From positions 19,782 to 83,781 of the forward strand of contig JAGVNJ010000039.1 in assembly GCA_020053305.1 (NCBI GenBank): a stretch of 64,000 nucleotides of DNA, written 5' to 3'. Source of the stretch: Candidatus Edwardsiibacteriota bacterium (lineage in GTDB: Bacteria; Edwardsbacteria; AC1; EtOH8). The translations under genes and the position numbers were made by a program. Positions within the stretch are counted from its first letter, which is position 1; each line of letters begins with the position of its first letter. The notes beneath the pieces were generated by a model. That model was not told where the DNA came from. It ran no database searches and saw only the letters and a list, made by a program, of their open reading frames with translations. Shown here piece by piece: positions 24,413-32,072 of the stretch.

Positions 24413-26104
24413 TTACCAGTCTTTGTCCACCGTTTCCGGCTTTTTAGGCTGCCCTTTTTGTTTTTTCATATTCTCTTTTTCCTTGTTCTGCAGAGCCTGC
24501 AGGATGCGGTCGGCCTCGTCTTTGTTCATCTGGCCCTTTTGGGGCTGAGGTTTGGGCTGCTGACCGTGCTGTTTTTGCTGATCTTGGTTTTTCTGTTGTT
24601 GTTTCTGCTGTTGATCCTGTTTTTGGTCCTGTTTAGTTGAATCGCTCTGAGATTGCTGTTGTTCTTTCTGTTTTAAACAGAATTCCAGATTCTGCTTGGT
24701 TTTCATGTCATTGGGGTTAAGCAGCAGCGATGAAACATAGCTATTGATGGCGTCGTCAAGCTTACCCTGTTTGAAATGGCAATTCCCGATATTATAAAAC
24801 GTTTTGGCCTGAAAATATTTATCCTTAGTCAGTAAGCCAAGCTGAAATTCGGATATTGCCTCGGGGTATTTTTGCAATTTGTATAAAGCAAGGCCTACGT
24901 TGTAATGGATCTTTTCATTATCCGGCTCATGGACCAAGGCTTCCTGGTATTTCTCCAAGGCCTGCTCGATGTTTCCCTTATTCAGGGCCTTATTGCCGGC
25001 TCTCATGCTCGAACCGACTCCGGCGTTTGCAGAAGAAGAATAAAAAATGCAAAATATAGGAATCAAAATGAATAGTTTGGACCGGGATATTCCCAAAGAC
25101 GGAAACCATTTTCCACGACGGTCGCTGATAAAGAGACCCAGAAAGATGAATAGGAATGAGATCGCCAGAAAATACTGGTACCGTTCCACGTAATCGACAT
25201 ACTCTCCGCCTTCCAGTTCCTTCTTCTTCATGCTTTCCAATTCGGAAATCAGATTATTGGCATTTAAGCCCTCTGCCCGGTAATAACGGCCATCAGTAGC
25301 TTTGGCCATAACCAACAGCAGGCGCTCTGCCAGTCTCGAGACCACGATCTTATCTTCGTTATCCTTCTTATAAGAAATTAGATTGCCGCGGGAATCGGTC
25401 TCGGGTATGGTTGATCCCTGCAAAGTACCGATACCGATTATATAAAGCCTGATGCCCAGCTCGGCGGCCTGCTTGACGGCGGCCATGGGATCGCCCTCTA
25501 GGTTATCGCCATCGGTGACCAGTATCAGCGCCTTTGAGGTCCCTTGCTTGGGATTGAACAACGACCCCGATACTTCCACCGCTCTTTGAATATTGGTGCC
25601 AGGCTTGGGAATGTTGTCGGGCTCGATGATATCCATGAACAGTTTGGCCGCCTCGACATCGGAGGTCATGGGGCACATAACATAACACTCCCCGGCAAAG
25701 GCGGTGATGGCCACCTGATTGGTGCTCAGATTATCCAGCAGGGAAGATGCCTGCATCTTGGCCCATCCCAGGCGCGACGGCTTTATATCCTGGGAATTCA
25801 TGCTCTTGGAGGCATCCAGGCAAAGAACGATATCAATGCCGCGCCCCTTGTATATCTGAAGCTTTTCACCCCATTTGGGACGGGCCAGGCCCAGGATCAG
25901 GAACAGCAATCCTATGACCAACAGGGCCGACTTAAGCCACCACAGTTTGGCGTTGAACGTATCCGCCAGTCGGGGGATCAGATGGGCATCGGCCAAGGCT
26001 TTGAAAGATCTTTTTTTCATGACATAAGCTACACTGATCCCCAGTATCACCAGGGGGATGGAGAACAATAAATAAAGGTATTGTGAAGCGGCCCATTTGA
26101 TCAT
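24413..26104 (-). CDS. BatB-BatC fusion (VWA plus TPR)
   Basis: 563 residues. N-terminal BatB part: two membrane helices, a VWA domain with MIDAS DASKS (LCLDASKSMNSQD) and LVTDGDN, then a third membrane helix (FLAISFLFIFLGLFISD) and a second one (LFILIPIFCIFYSSS). C-terminal BatC part: three TPR units (GNKALNKGNIEQALEKYQEAL, YNVGLALYKLQKYPEAISEF, YNIGNCHFKQGKLDDAINSY). The last 100 residues are low complexity, rich in Gln and Lys (about 480-563). BatB and BatC are usually separate genes. The ATG overlaps the batA stop. Confidence 0.88.
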   Translation of the reverse strand: MIKWAASQYLYLLFSIPLVILGISVAYVMKKRSFKALADAHLIPRLADTFNAKLWWLKSALLVIGLLFLILGLARPKWGEKLQIYKGRGIDIVLCLDASKSMNSQDIKPSRLGWAKMQASSLLDNLSTNQVAITAFAGECYVMCPMTSDVEAAKLFMDIIEPDNIPKPGTNIQRAVEVSGSLFNPKQGTSKALILVTDGDNLEGDPMAAVKQAAELGIRLYIIGIGTLQGSTIPETDSRGNLISYKKDNEDKIVVSRLAERLLLVMAKATDGRYYRAEGLNANNLISELESMKKKELEGGEYVDYVERYQYFLAISFLFIFLGLFISDRRGKWFPSLGISRSKLFILIPIFCIFYSSSANAGVGSSMRAGNKALNKGNIEQALEKYQEALVHEPDNEKIHYNVGLALYKLQKYPEAISEFQLGLLTKDKYFQAKTFYNIGNCHFKQGKLDDAINSYVSSLLLNPNDMKTKQNLEFCLKQKEQQQSQSDSTKQDQKQDQQQKQQQKNQDQQKQHGQQPKPQPQKGQMNKDEADRILQALQNKEKENMKKQKGQPKKPETVDKDW

Positions 26105-27078
26105 GGCAGCCTCCGAAGCAGGGTGAATGATAAGATCAGGTTCAGCAGGAAAAACACCAAAGCGGTCAGCATGAATATTCCGGCTTTTTCGGAATATACG
26201 GTATGGCGGGTTACTTTGTAAGTGGTGGGTTCCATGCGGTTGATCTCGTCGTAAATCAGCTTCAGGGCTTCGGCATCGCTGGCCAGGAAAGACTGTCCGC
26301 CGGTAAGAAGGGATATCTCCTCCAGGGCGGCCATATCCAGATCGAGCTGGACCTGGGCATAGCGGCGGCCGAAGACAGGGTCGTCAACCGGGAACGGTAC
26401 CGGGCCCTTGGAGCCAACGCCTACGCTGTATATCTTGATCCCATAGGTCTGGGCCAGTTTTGCCGCCGTCAGGGGATCAATCTCTCCGGCGTTGTTCAGG
26501 CCATCGGTCAACAGCACGATAATCCGGCTCTTTGATTTGGAATCCTTCAGCCGTCCCACCGCCGAGGCCAGGCCCATTCCGATGGCCGTGCCGTCTGCCA
26601 CCAGGCCGAAGTTGATGCGATCGATCAGATCGGCCAGGATCTTTTTATCCGAGGTCAGCGGACATTGAGTTAGGGACTGCCCGGCGAATACCACCAAGCC
26701 GATCCGGTCGCCCTTGCGTTTGCCAACGAATTCCTTGGCTCGTTCCTTGGCCACGAACAAGCGGTTCTTGGGGCTGAAATCCTCGGCCTGCATGGTTCCG
26801 GAGATGTCCATGCATAGCATGATATCTATTCCCTTGTCCTCCATCTCCTCATAGACCCGGCCTTTTTGAGGGCGAGCCAGGGCGATTATCATGAATAACA
26901 AGGCAGCAACGCTCAAGACAAAGGAGGCAGGCCTGATATATCTGCCGTAGCTGGGATTCTTTTTAAAGAAATCGGTATTGGAAAATCTGACGGCAGCGGT
27001 TCTTTTTTTCAGCTCCAGCCAGATCAGTCCAGCCAGCGGTATTAAAAGGAGAAGATATGCAGGAGAAGCGAAACGCAT
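26101..27078 (-). CDS. batA: BatA-type VWA protein
   Basis: 325 residues: two N-terminal membrane helices, a VWA domain with MIDAS motif MDISGTM and LLTDGLNNAG, then a C-terminal membrane helix (FMLTALVFFLLNLILSF). In the family, BatA docks to the MoxR ATPase partner and other Bat proteins in the inner membrane. GGGAG precedes ATG 27078. It is linked to the BatB-BatC gene by a 4-nt overlap. Confidence 0.92.
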   Translation of the reverse strand: MRFASPAYLLLLIPLAGLIWLELKKRTAAVRFSNTDFFKKNPSYGRYIRPASFVLSVAALLFMIIALARPQKGRVYEEMEDKGIDIMLCMDISGTMQAEDFSPKNRLFVAKERAKEFVGKRKGDRIGLVVFAGQSLTQCPLTSDKKILADLIDRINFGLVADGTAIGMGLASAVGRLKDSKSKSRIIVLLTDGLNNAGEIDPLTAAKLAQTYGIKIYSVGVGSKGPVPFPVDDPVFGRRYAQVQLDLDMAALEEISLLTGGQSFLASDAEALKLIYDEINRMEPTTYKVTRHTVYSEKAGIFMLTALVFFLLNLILSFTLLRRLP

Positions 27079-27080
27079 AT

Positions 27081-27989
27081 CTAGTTTCTCCCTTTACGGG
27101 CATCATCGATTATTTCGGGCTTTTCTTCGGGAGTGGTTTTTTGCACCAGTTCTTTGGCCTGATGCAGTGCTTCTTCGATCTCCTGATAGGTGGGGATCAG
27201 TTTGGCATATTTGACCCGGTCGGCCTTGTTCAAAAAGCCGCTGAATTCCTCTCGGCAAGGGATCTTGTTTGCTTTGAGATCATAAATTATCTCGGTGGTA
27301 GTTTGCTCCAACGCGTTGAACTCAAAACGCCGCCCGATATATCTTTTTATTATTTCGGAAAGTGCGTAGTAATATCTCTGGACCTGGCCCTTATCCAGCC
27401 ATTCCTTAAAAGGCAGGCTGTTCAGGAAATTCATGGCCTCGATCCAGGGGGGCAGGGGAGCCTGGGCCAGCTCCTGGATCTTTTTTATCTTCAGATAAAT
27501 CCGGTAACCAAGGTATCCCAGCAAGGCCAGCAAAAATATGGCCGTTGGTATCAGCCACAGCCAATAGTTGGGAAATTTCTCCTCGGGTTTGATATCATTG
27601 ATATCCGACATCTTGGCTGGCATTACGCTGGAGATGGTCACTTTCAGGGTGTCGCTATAGAGGGTATCAACGCGGTTTTTATCGTTGATCAGAAATTTGA
27701 AACGGGGCAGGGTCGTTTCTCCGGTTTTGAATCCGGCCAGCTTCAGCCGGCAGGTATTGGTATTGAAACCTTTATGGCTTTTGGTACTCACCTTCTGACC
27801 GATGACCAGGAATGAACCGGTGGAATCCGCCATGGGACCTAGCGGTTTGGCGGTGTTGGGGTAATTGACGTCTATTAACAATTCAAAAGGAGTGCCCACC
27901 GAAAGCTTACGGGCAACGACCGTGGTGTTCAAAGAGGGCTTCCCCTGCAGCTGGGAGACTAATATGACGGTTAATAATATTTGATGCAT
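27081..27989 (-). CDS. Bat operon membrane protein (BatD-like, N-terminal beta domain)
   Basis: 302 residues. Probable signal peptide, a beta-rich periplasmic domain (residues 20-125), a membrane helix (YWLWLIPTAIFLLALLGYLGY, about 143-165), and a helical cytoplasmic region of about 135 residues with YYYALSEIIKRYIGRRFEFNALEQTTTEI. The last segment resembles the C-terminal region found in DUF4381 and BatD-like proteins. It sits between DUF58 and batA with gaps of 14 and 2 nt, the usual place for this component. Its direct function is unknown. Confidence 0.75.
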   Translation of the reverse strand: MHQILLTVILVSQLQGKPSLNTTVVARKLSVGTPFELLIDVNYPNTAKPLGPMADSTGSFLVIGQKVSTKSHKGFNTNTCRLKLAGFKTGETTLPRFKFLINDKNRVDTLYSDTLKVTISSVMPAKMSDINDIKPEEKFPNYWLWLIPTAIFLLALLGYLGYRIYLKIKKIQELAQAPLPPWIEAMNFLNSLPFKEWLDKGQVQRYYYALSEIIKRYIGRRFEFNALEQTTTEIIYDLKANKIPCREEFSGFLNKADRVKYAKLIPTYQEIEEALHQAKELVQKTTPEEKPEIIDDARKGRN

Positions 27990-28003
27990 AGATGTTCAAT
28001 TAT

Positions 28004-28897
28004 TCAATGGAACCTTCTGGAACGCAGCTGAAAGAATTTATGCAGCTTGGGAACGAAATCCTCGTCGGTGAAAAGGCTGATGCTGTCTATGTTCAGGGAC
28101 TTGAAAAGCCGCTCACGTTTCTGCCTTTCGAGCAGATTATACTGCAAGTATCCCTGCTGCAAAGAGGGATCGGAGGTGTTGATGGTCATCGTCTCTCCGG
28201 TCTCCAGGTCCTCGAAGTCTACCAACCCGGCCTTGGGCAGACGGCTTTCGGCCGGGTCCGAGATCTCGATGGCCACCAGGTCGTGTTTGCGGGCGGCTAT
28301 GCCCAGGGGGGTCTTGAATCTTTCCGGGGAAAACCCTTTGCCGGAAAAATCGCTGATGAAAAAGATGATGGCCCGATGTTTCAAGATGTGCATCAATGAT
28401 TCCAGGGCAGTTGACGGCTGGGTGCCTTTGTTCTGCGGCTTAAAGTAGAGGATGTCCCGGATCAGGCGCATCACATGCAACCGGCCCTTCTTGGGAGGTA
28501 TGTATTTCTCCACCTGGTCGGTAAAGAACATCAATCCTACCTTATCGCTGTTCTTGACCGCCGAGAAGGCCAGGGTAGCCGCCACCTGGGCCGCCTGCTC
28601 CAGTTTGAATTGGGTTTTGGTTCCGAAATAGCCCGAGCCGGAGGCGTCCACGCACAGTATAACGGTCAACTCACGCTCCTCCACGAATTTTTTGACGAAA
28701 GGCCGGCCCATCCGGGCGGTGACCTTCCAGTCTATGGAGCGAACATCGTCACCGGGCAGGTATTCCCGCACGTCCACGAACTCCATGCCGGTGCCCTTGA
28801 AGGTGGATTTGTATTCCCCGGCAAAGGTGGTATTGACGATCTTCTTGGTGTGAAGTTCAATCTGGCGGATCTTTTTTATGAATTCTGGTGACAGCAT
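28004..28897 (-). CDS. DUF58 VWA-like protein
   Basis: 297 residues of the DUF58 family: KFVEERELTVILCVDASGSG with its VWA MIDAS-like site, DWKVTARMGRPF, and YLPGDDVRSID. DUF58 proteins act with MoxR ATPases in complexes that insert or activate membrane protein partners. A GIY-YIG gene and repeats separate it from moxR, which is unusual since the two genes normally touch. Confidence 0.9.
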   Translation of the reverse strand: MLSPEFIKKIRQIELHTKKIVNTTFAGEYKSTFKGTGMEFVDVREYLPGDDVRSIDWKVTARMGRPFVKKFVEERELTVILCVDASGSGYFGTKTQFKLEQAAQVAATLAFSAVKNSDKVGLMFFTDQVEKYIPPKKGRLHVMRLIRDILYFKPQNKGTQPSTALESLMHILKHRAIIFFISDFSGKGFSPERFKTPLGIAARKHDLVAIEISDPAESRLPKAGLVDFEDLETGETMTINTSDPSLQQGYLQYNLLERQKRERLFKSLNIDSISLFTDEDFVPKLHKFFQLRSRRFH

Positions 28898-28910
28898 GAT
28901 CTTATTTTAT

Positions 28911-28953
28911 GTCATCCTGAGTATGACATCACTTCAAACAAATCGAAGGATGG
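28911..28953. repeat. Dispersed repeat, left copy at GIY-YIG
   Basis: GTCATCCTGAGTATG ... AAATCGAAGGATGG. A similar 43-nt copy lies at 29300-29342. The GIY-YIG ORF ends inside this copy and reads through it (C-terminal LTHPSICLK). Confidence 0.6.
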
Positions 28954-29234
28954 GTCAGACATTCGGATAAATCTCTCCAGTTTTTATTATTTAACTCAAT
29001 CAAAGTAATTTTCTTTTGGCGACGCCAACCTTTTATTTGCTTTTCTCTTGCGATAGCAAATCTAACGTCCCTAAAATGCTGATAATAAACAAGGCAATCA
29101 CACCTATAGATTTTACAAAATCCTGGAAGTAATTTTTGCTTGTGCTCAAAAATACCTCTCGTTAAATTATTAGTAACGCCTACATAAAATACCTTGGATT
29201 TGTTGGCAACAATATATACGTAATAATCTTTCAT
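28929..29234 (-). CDS. GIY-YIG domain protein
   Basis: 101 residues. YYVYIVANKSKVFYVGVTNNL gives the GIY-YIG pair (YVYI and YVGV); FCKIYRCDCLVYY and KRQKKITLIELN-like basic tail follow. Similar to the small protein at 4618-4860 but divergent and longer. It lies between moxR and DUF58, flanked by repeats at 28911-28953 and 29300-29342, with its C-terminal end inside the left repeat. It is A+T-rich relative to the bat genes. A mobile or recombination-associated origin is likely; nuclease activity is unproven. Confidence 0.8.
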   Translation of the reverse strand: MKDYYVYIVANKSKVFYVGVTNNLTRGIFEHKQKLLPGFCKIYRCDCLVYYQHFRDVRFAIAREKQIKGWRRQKKITLIELNNKNWRDLSECLTHPSICLK

Positions 29235-29299
29235 GTAATAACGTTCATCCCTGAAACTGTAAGGCAGGTGAGCAGTCTATGGATGACGCCGTTTTTATT

Positions 29300-29460
29300 G
29301 TCATCCAGAGTATTGTTGCTGGTTTGACTAACCGAAGAATGGCTATTAACGAATCCCTTAGCTTGTGAAGCGGGTATGCCTCCTTGGAATGATATATAGT
29401 TTGATTAGTATATTCATCCTTCAGCTTGTCTGGCAGGATGTTTTCTCAGGATGACAGAAC
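29300..29460. repeat. Dispersed repeat, right copy and inverted half
   Basis: GTCATCCAGAGTATT ... AACCGAAGAATGG (29300-29342) matches the left repeat. CTCAGGATGACA at 29447-29458 is an inverted copy of its first half. No gene is seen in 29235-29466. Confidence 0.55.
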
Positions 29461-29466
29461 AATTTA

Positions 29467-30465
29467 TCACGGTACTTCCACGCCGGCCAGGATCTTCTGG
29501 ATAATGTCATCGGTGGTAATATCCTCGGCCTCGGCCTCGTAGGAAAGGATTATCCGGTGACGCAGGATGTCGGCGGCCAGCTCCTTGATGTCCTCCGGGA
29601 TCACGAAGCCGCGGCGTTTTAAAAAGGCCAAAGCCCGGGCGGTGGTGGTCAGATTTATTGAGGCCCTGGGAGAGGCCCCGAATCGGATCATTCCCTTAAG
29701 TTCTGACAGGCCGTATTTCTCAGGCTCCCGGGTGGCGAATATCAGGTCTATGATGTAATCCTTGATCTTCTGATCAATATATATTTCCTTGCACAGCTCC
29801 CGGGCCTTGATTATCTCGGCCGGGGTGATGACAGCCTTGATGGACGGCTCGCCCTGCACGGCGATTCGCTCTACGATCTCCTTTTCCTCATCCTTGGTGG
29901 GGTAATCGATCTTTATCTTCAGCAGAAAGCGGTCCAACTGGGCTTCCGGCAGGGGATAGGTGCCCTCCTGCTCGATGGGGTTCTGGGTAGCCAGCACCAG
30001 GAACGGATCATCCAGCTTGAATGTCTGCTCGCCGATGGTGATCTGGCGTTCCTGCATGGCCTCCAACAGGGCGCTCTGGACCTTGGGCGGGGTGCGGTTG
30101 ATCTCGTCGGCCAGGATCAGGTTGGCAAAGATGGGGCCCTTGCTGGTGATGAACTCTCCGGTCTTCTGGTTATATATCATGGTGCCGATGATGTCGGCCG
30201 GCAGCAGATCCGGGGTGAACTGAATTCGCTGATACTTGGCCTTGATGGCGGAGGATACCGTCCGGACGGCATAGGTTTTGGCCAGTCCGGGCACCCCTTC
30301 GATAAGGATATGGCCGTTGGCTAAAAGCCCCACCAACAAGCGGCTGACAAGATAGTTCTGCCCGACGATAGCCTTGCTTATCTCGGCGGTGATGGTCTGG
30401 ACCATGATGCTTTTCTTTTCGATCTCTTCGTTTATCCGCTTGATCTGGTCGCTGTGGTTTTCCAT
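29467..30465 (-). CDS. moxR: MoxR-type AAA+ ATPase
   Basis: 332 residues: Walker A GVPGLAKT, Walker B LILADEINR, sensor LATQNPIEQEGTYPLPEAQLDRF, and the arginine finger region. MoxR ATPases act as chaperones for VWA-domain partners, here the DUF58 and Bat proteins. First gene of the operon; a consensus minus-strand promoter lies 70 nt upstream. The intergenic insertion between moxR and DUF58 does not interrupt either gene. Confidence 0.96.
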   Translation of the reverse strand: MENHSDQIKRINEEIEKKSIMVQTITAEISKAIVGQNYLVSRLLVGLLANGHILIEGVPGLAKTYAVRTVSSAIKAKYQRIQFTPDLLPADIIGTMIYNQKTGEFITSKGPIFANLILADEINRTPPKVQSALLEAMQERQITIGEQTFKLDDPFLVLATQNPIEQEGTYPLPEAQLDRFLLKIKIDYPTKDEEKEIVERIAVQGEPSIKAVITPAEIIKARELCKEIYIDQKIKDYIIDLIFATREPEKYGLSELKGMIRFGASPRASINLTTTARALAFLKRRGFVIPEDIKELAADILRHRIILSYEAEAEDITTDDIIQKILAGVEVP

Positions 30466-30533
30466 GAAAGTTTCCTCCGGAAATATATATTTAACTGTTG
30501 ATTATTATCAAAAAAATACGAATACAACTTTAC

Positions 30534-30562
30534 ATTATAAAAAAATATCCTGCATGTGTCAA
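30534..30562 (-). promoter_or_regulatory. Consensus promoter of moxR-bat operon
   Basis: On the minus strand: TTGACA (30562-30557), a 17-nt spacer, TATAAT (30539-30534). A perfect match to the sigma-70-like consensus, about 70 nt before the moxR start. Confidence 0.8.
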
Positions 30563-30654
30563 GTGGGTTGTAATTATATAACAGGAACGTGTCGTTACTT
30601 TGACTAATTGTGCCCTTAAAGGGTTTAAAATATATCAGTAAAATTAAGGATTAA

Positions 30655-30683
30655 ATAAAAAAGGGGCAGTCATTACCTGCCCC
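30655..30683 (-). terminator. Terminator after saccharopine-dehydrogenase-type gene
   Basis: Stem GGGGCAG/CTGCCCC (30663-30669 with 30677-30683) followed on the minus strand by TTTTTT. Closes the gene at 30701-31870. The rest of the 30466-30700 gap is the moxR promoter region. Confidence 0.85.
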
Positions 30684-30700
30684 GTAGGTCCGAATAATAA

Positions 30701-31870
30701 TTATTTGGTTCTGATACGCTCCTTCAATTTAAAACCCCGCTTTTTGAAATCGACCACAAAGGCATCAGAATCGATGGCCAGCTCCAGGGGTATGGCTCCC
30801 TTGGGGGCTTTCCCCTGCACCAGATGGTGGGCCACGATGGCTGCCGGGAAGCCGGTGGTGCGCTCCATGGCGGTAAACCCGGTCCGGTCATCCTGGTAAT
30901 CTATCAGGTCATAGACGATCTCGGTCTCCCGGCCGTTCTTTTTGCCTAGGGCCGTAACCCTCAGCACTATCAGGTCCTTGTCCTTGGGAAAATCTATCTT
31001 TTTGGTCAGCAGGACATGGCTCAAATGGCGGGGAACTATTTTACAGCCTTTGACATCCGCCGGCTCCTGCTCAAAAAATCCCAGCTCCAGCAATGTCTTG
31101 ATCTTTTCGTAGTGCCCGGCATAGCGGACGGTTTTGTAATCATATTCCTTGACGATGCCCTCCAATGTCCAGGGGCAGGTGGAGCTTCCGCCGCTGGTGA
31201 CGAAGGCCTCGCATCTGCCGACGGGCTTGGGAAATTCGATCTGCTCCAATTCCGAAAAGGTGGGGACCGCGGCAGCCTTTCCTTTTCTGATTATATGAGC
31301 GGTGCCGAAATATTCATTGATCAGCCCTTCCACCGAAAAGACCAGTTTGTAATTCAAGGGTGGCCGGGGCTTTTGGGGCAAACCGCCGCAGCGGATATGG
31401 ACCTCTCTGGGCTGATCCAGTTTTTTGATGGCATGAACTGCCAGGGTGTTGCCCATGCCGGGCATCAGGCCAGTGTCCGGCACCAGGGTGACCCCGGCTT
31501 TCTTGGCCTGCTGGTACAAGGAAAGCTCCTTTAATACCACGCCGGTATTACCGCCCAGATCGCAGAAATTACAGCCGGAGTCTATGGCGGCCTTGGCCAC
31601 GCCATAATTGAAGTGATAGGGAACGGCGCTGATCACGCAGTCCATTCCCTTGAAAAGTTTTTTCAATGATGCCGGGTTTCCGGCATCGGCTTTCTGGGCT
31701 CTGACGATCTTGTTCTTCAACAGGGCATTGACCTTTTTGGCCCCGGCGGAGGAAACCTTGCCGTCAAAATCGGCAACGGTGACACTTCTGGCCTGGCAGA
31801 ATTTAGCCAGATCATAAGCGATGGCCAGACCCTGCCGACCGGCTCCCAGGACAAAATATTTGTAACCCAT
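30701..31870 (-). CDS. Saccharopine dehydrogenase family oxidoreductase
   Basis: 389 residues from ATG 31870, which has AAAGG upstream; an in-frame ATG 12 codons earlier lacks one. N-terminal Rossmann site GAGRQGLAIAYDLAK, then DCVISAVPYHFNYGVAKAAIDSG and FCDLGGN. The C-terminal catalytic part has CGGLPQKPRPPLNYKLVFS and EGIVKEYDYKTVRYAGH. It belongs with the saccharopine reductase/dehydrogenase and lysine 6-dehydrogenase group, NAD(P)-dependent and acting on lysine-related amino acids or other imines. The specific reaction is not set by the sequence. It stands alone with its own terminator. Confidence 0.85.
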   Translation of the reverse strand: MGYKYFVLGAGRQGLAIAYDLAKFCQARSVTVADFDGKVSSAGAKKVNALLKNKIVRAQKADAGNPASLKKLFKGMDCVISAVPYHFNYGVAKAAIDSGCNFCDLGGNTGVVLKELSLYQQAKKAGVTLVPDTGLMPGMGNTLAVHAIKKLDQPREVHIRCGGLPQKPRPPLNYKLVFSVEGLINEYFGTAHIIRKGKAAAVPTFSELEQIEFPKPVGRCEAFVTSGGSSTCPWTLEGIVKEYDYKTVRYAGHYEKIKTLLELGFFEQEPADVKGCKIVPRHLSHVLLTKKIDFPKDKDLIVLRVTALGKKNGRETEIVYDLIDYQDDRTGFTAMERTTGFPAAIVAHHLVQGKAPKGAIPLELAIDSDAFVVDFKKRGFKLKERIRTK

Positions 31871-31995
31871 GGTTTTGCCTTTCGCAAAAATTGGTCTTTG
31901 AAACAATCTGAGACCTGATTATATGCCATTGTAGGTTTGTTTGCAAGGCAATTGTGATTATGCTCCGGGACGATCCGGTTTTCCAGATATTTGTA

Positions 31996-32025
31996 TTGAC
32001 AGAAGACTATGTTGAATGCTATATT
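31996..32025 (+). promoter_or_regulatory. Promoter of the macroglobulin-PBP1C operon
   Basis: TTGACA (31996-32001), 18-nt spacer, TATATT (32020-32025), about 45 nt before the macroglobulin start. Confidence 0.6.
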
Positions 32026-32072
32026 CGTTGCCAAGTCCTCAAAAACATTTAAAACCAAAATACAGAGGGGCT

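Noticed and set aside
28929..29234. The GIY-YIG protein as a part of the Bat system
   Set aside because: The family is unrelated to MoxR/VWA systems and repeats surround it, so it is more likely an insertion.
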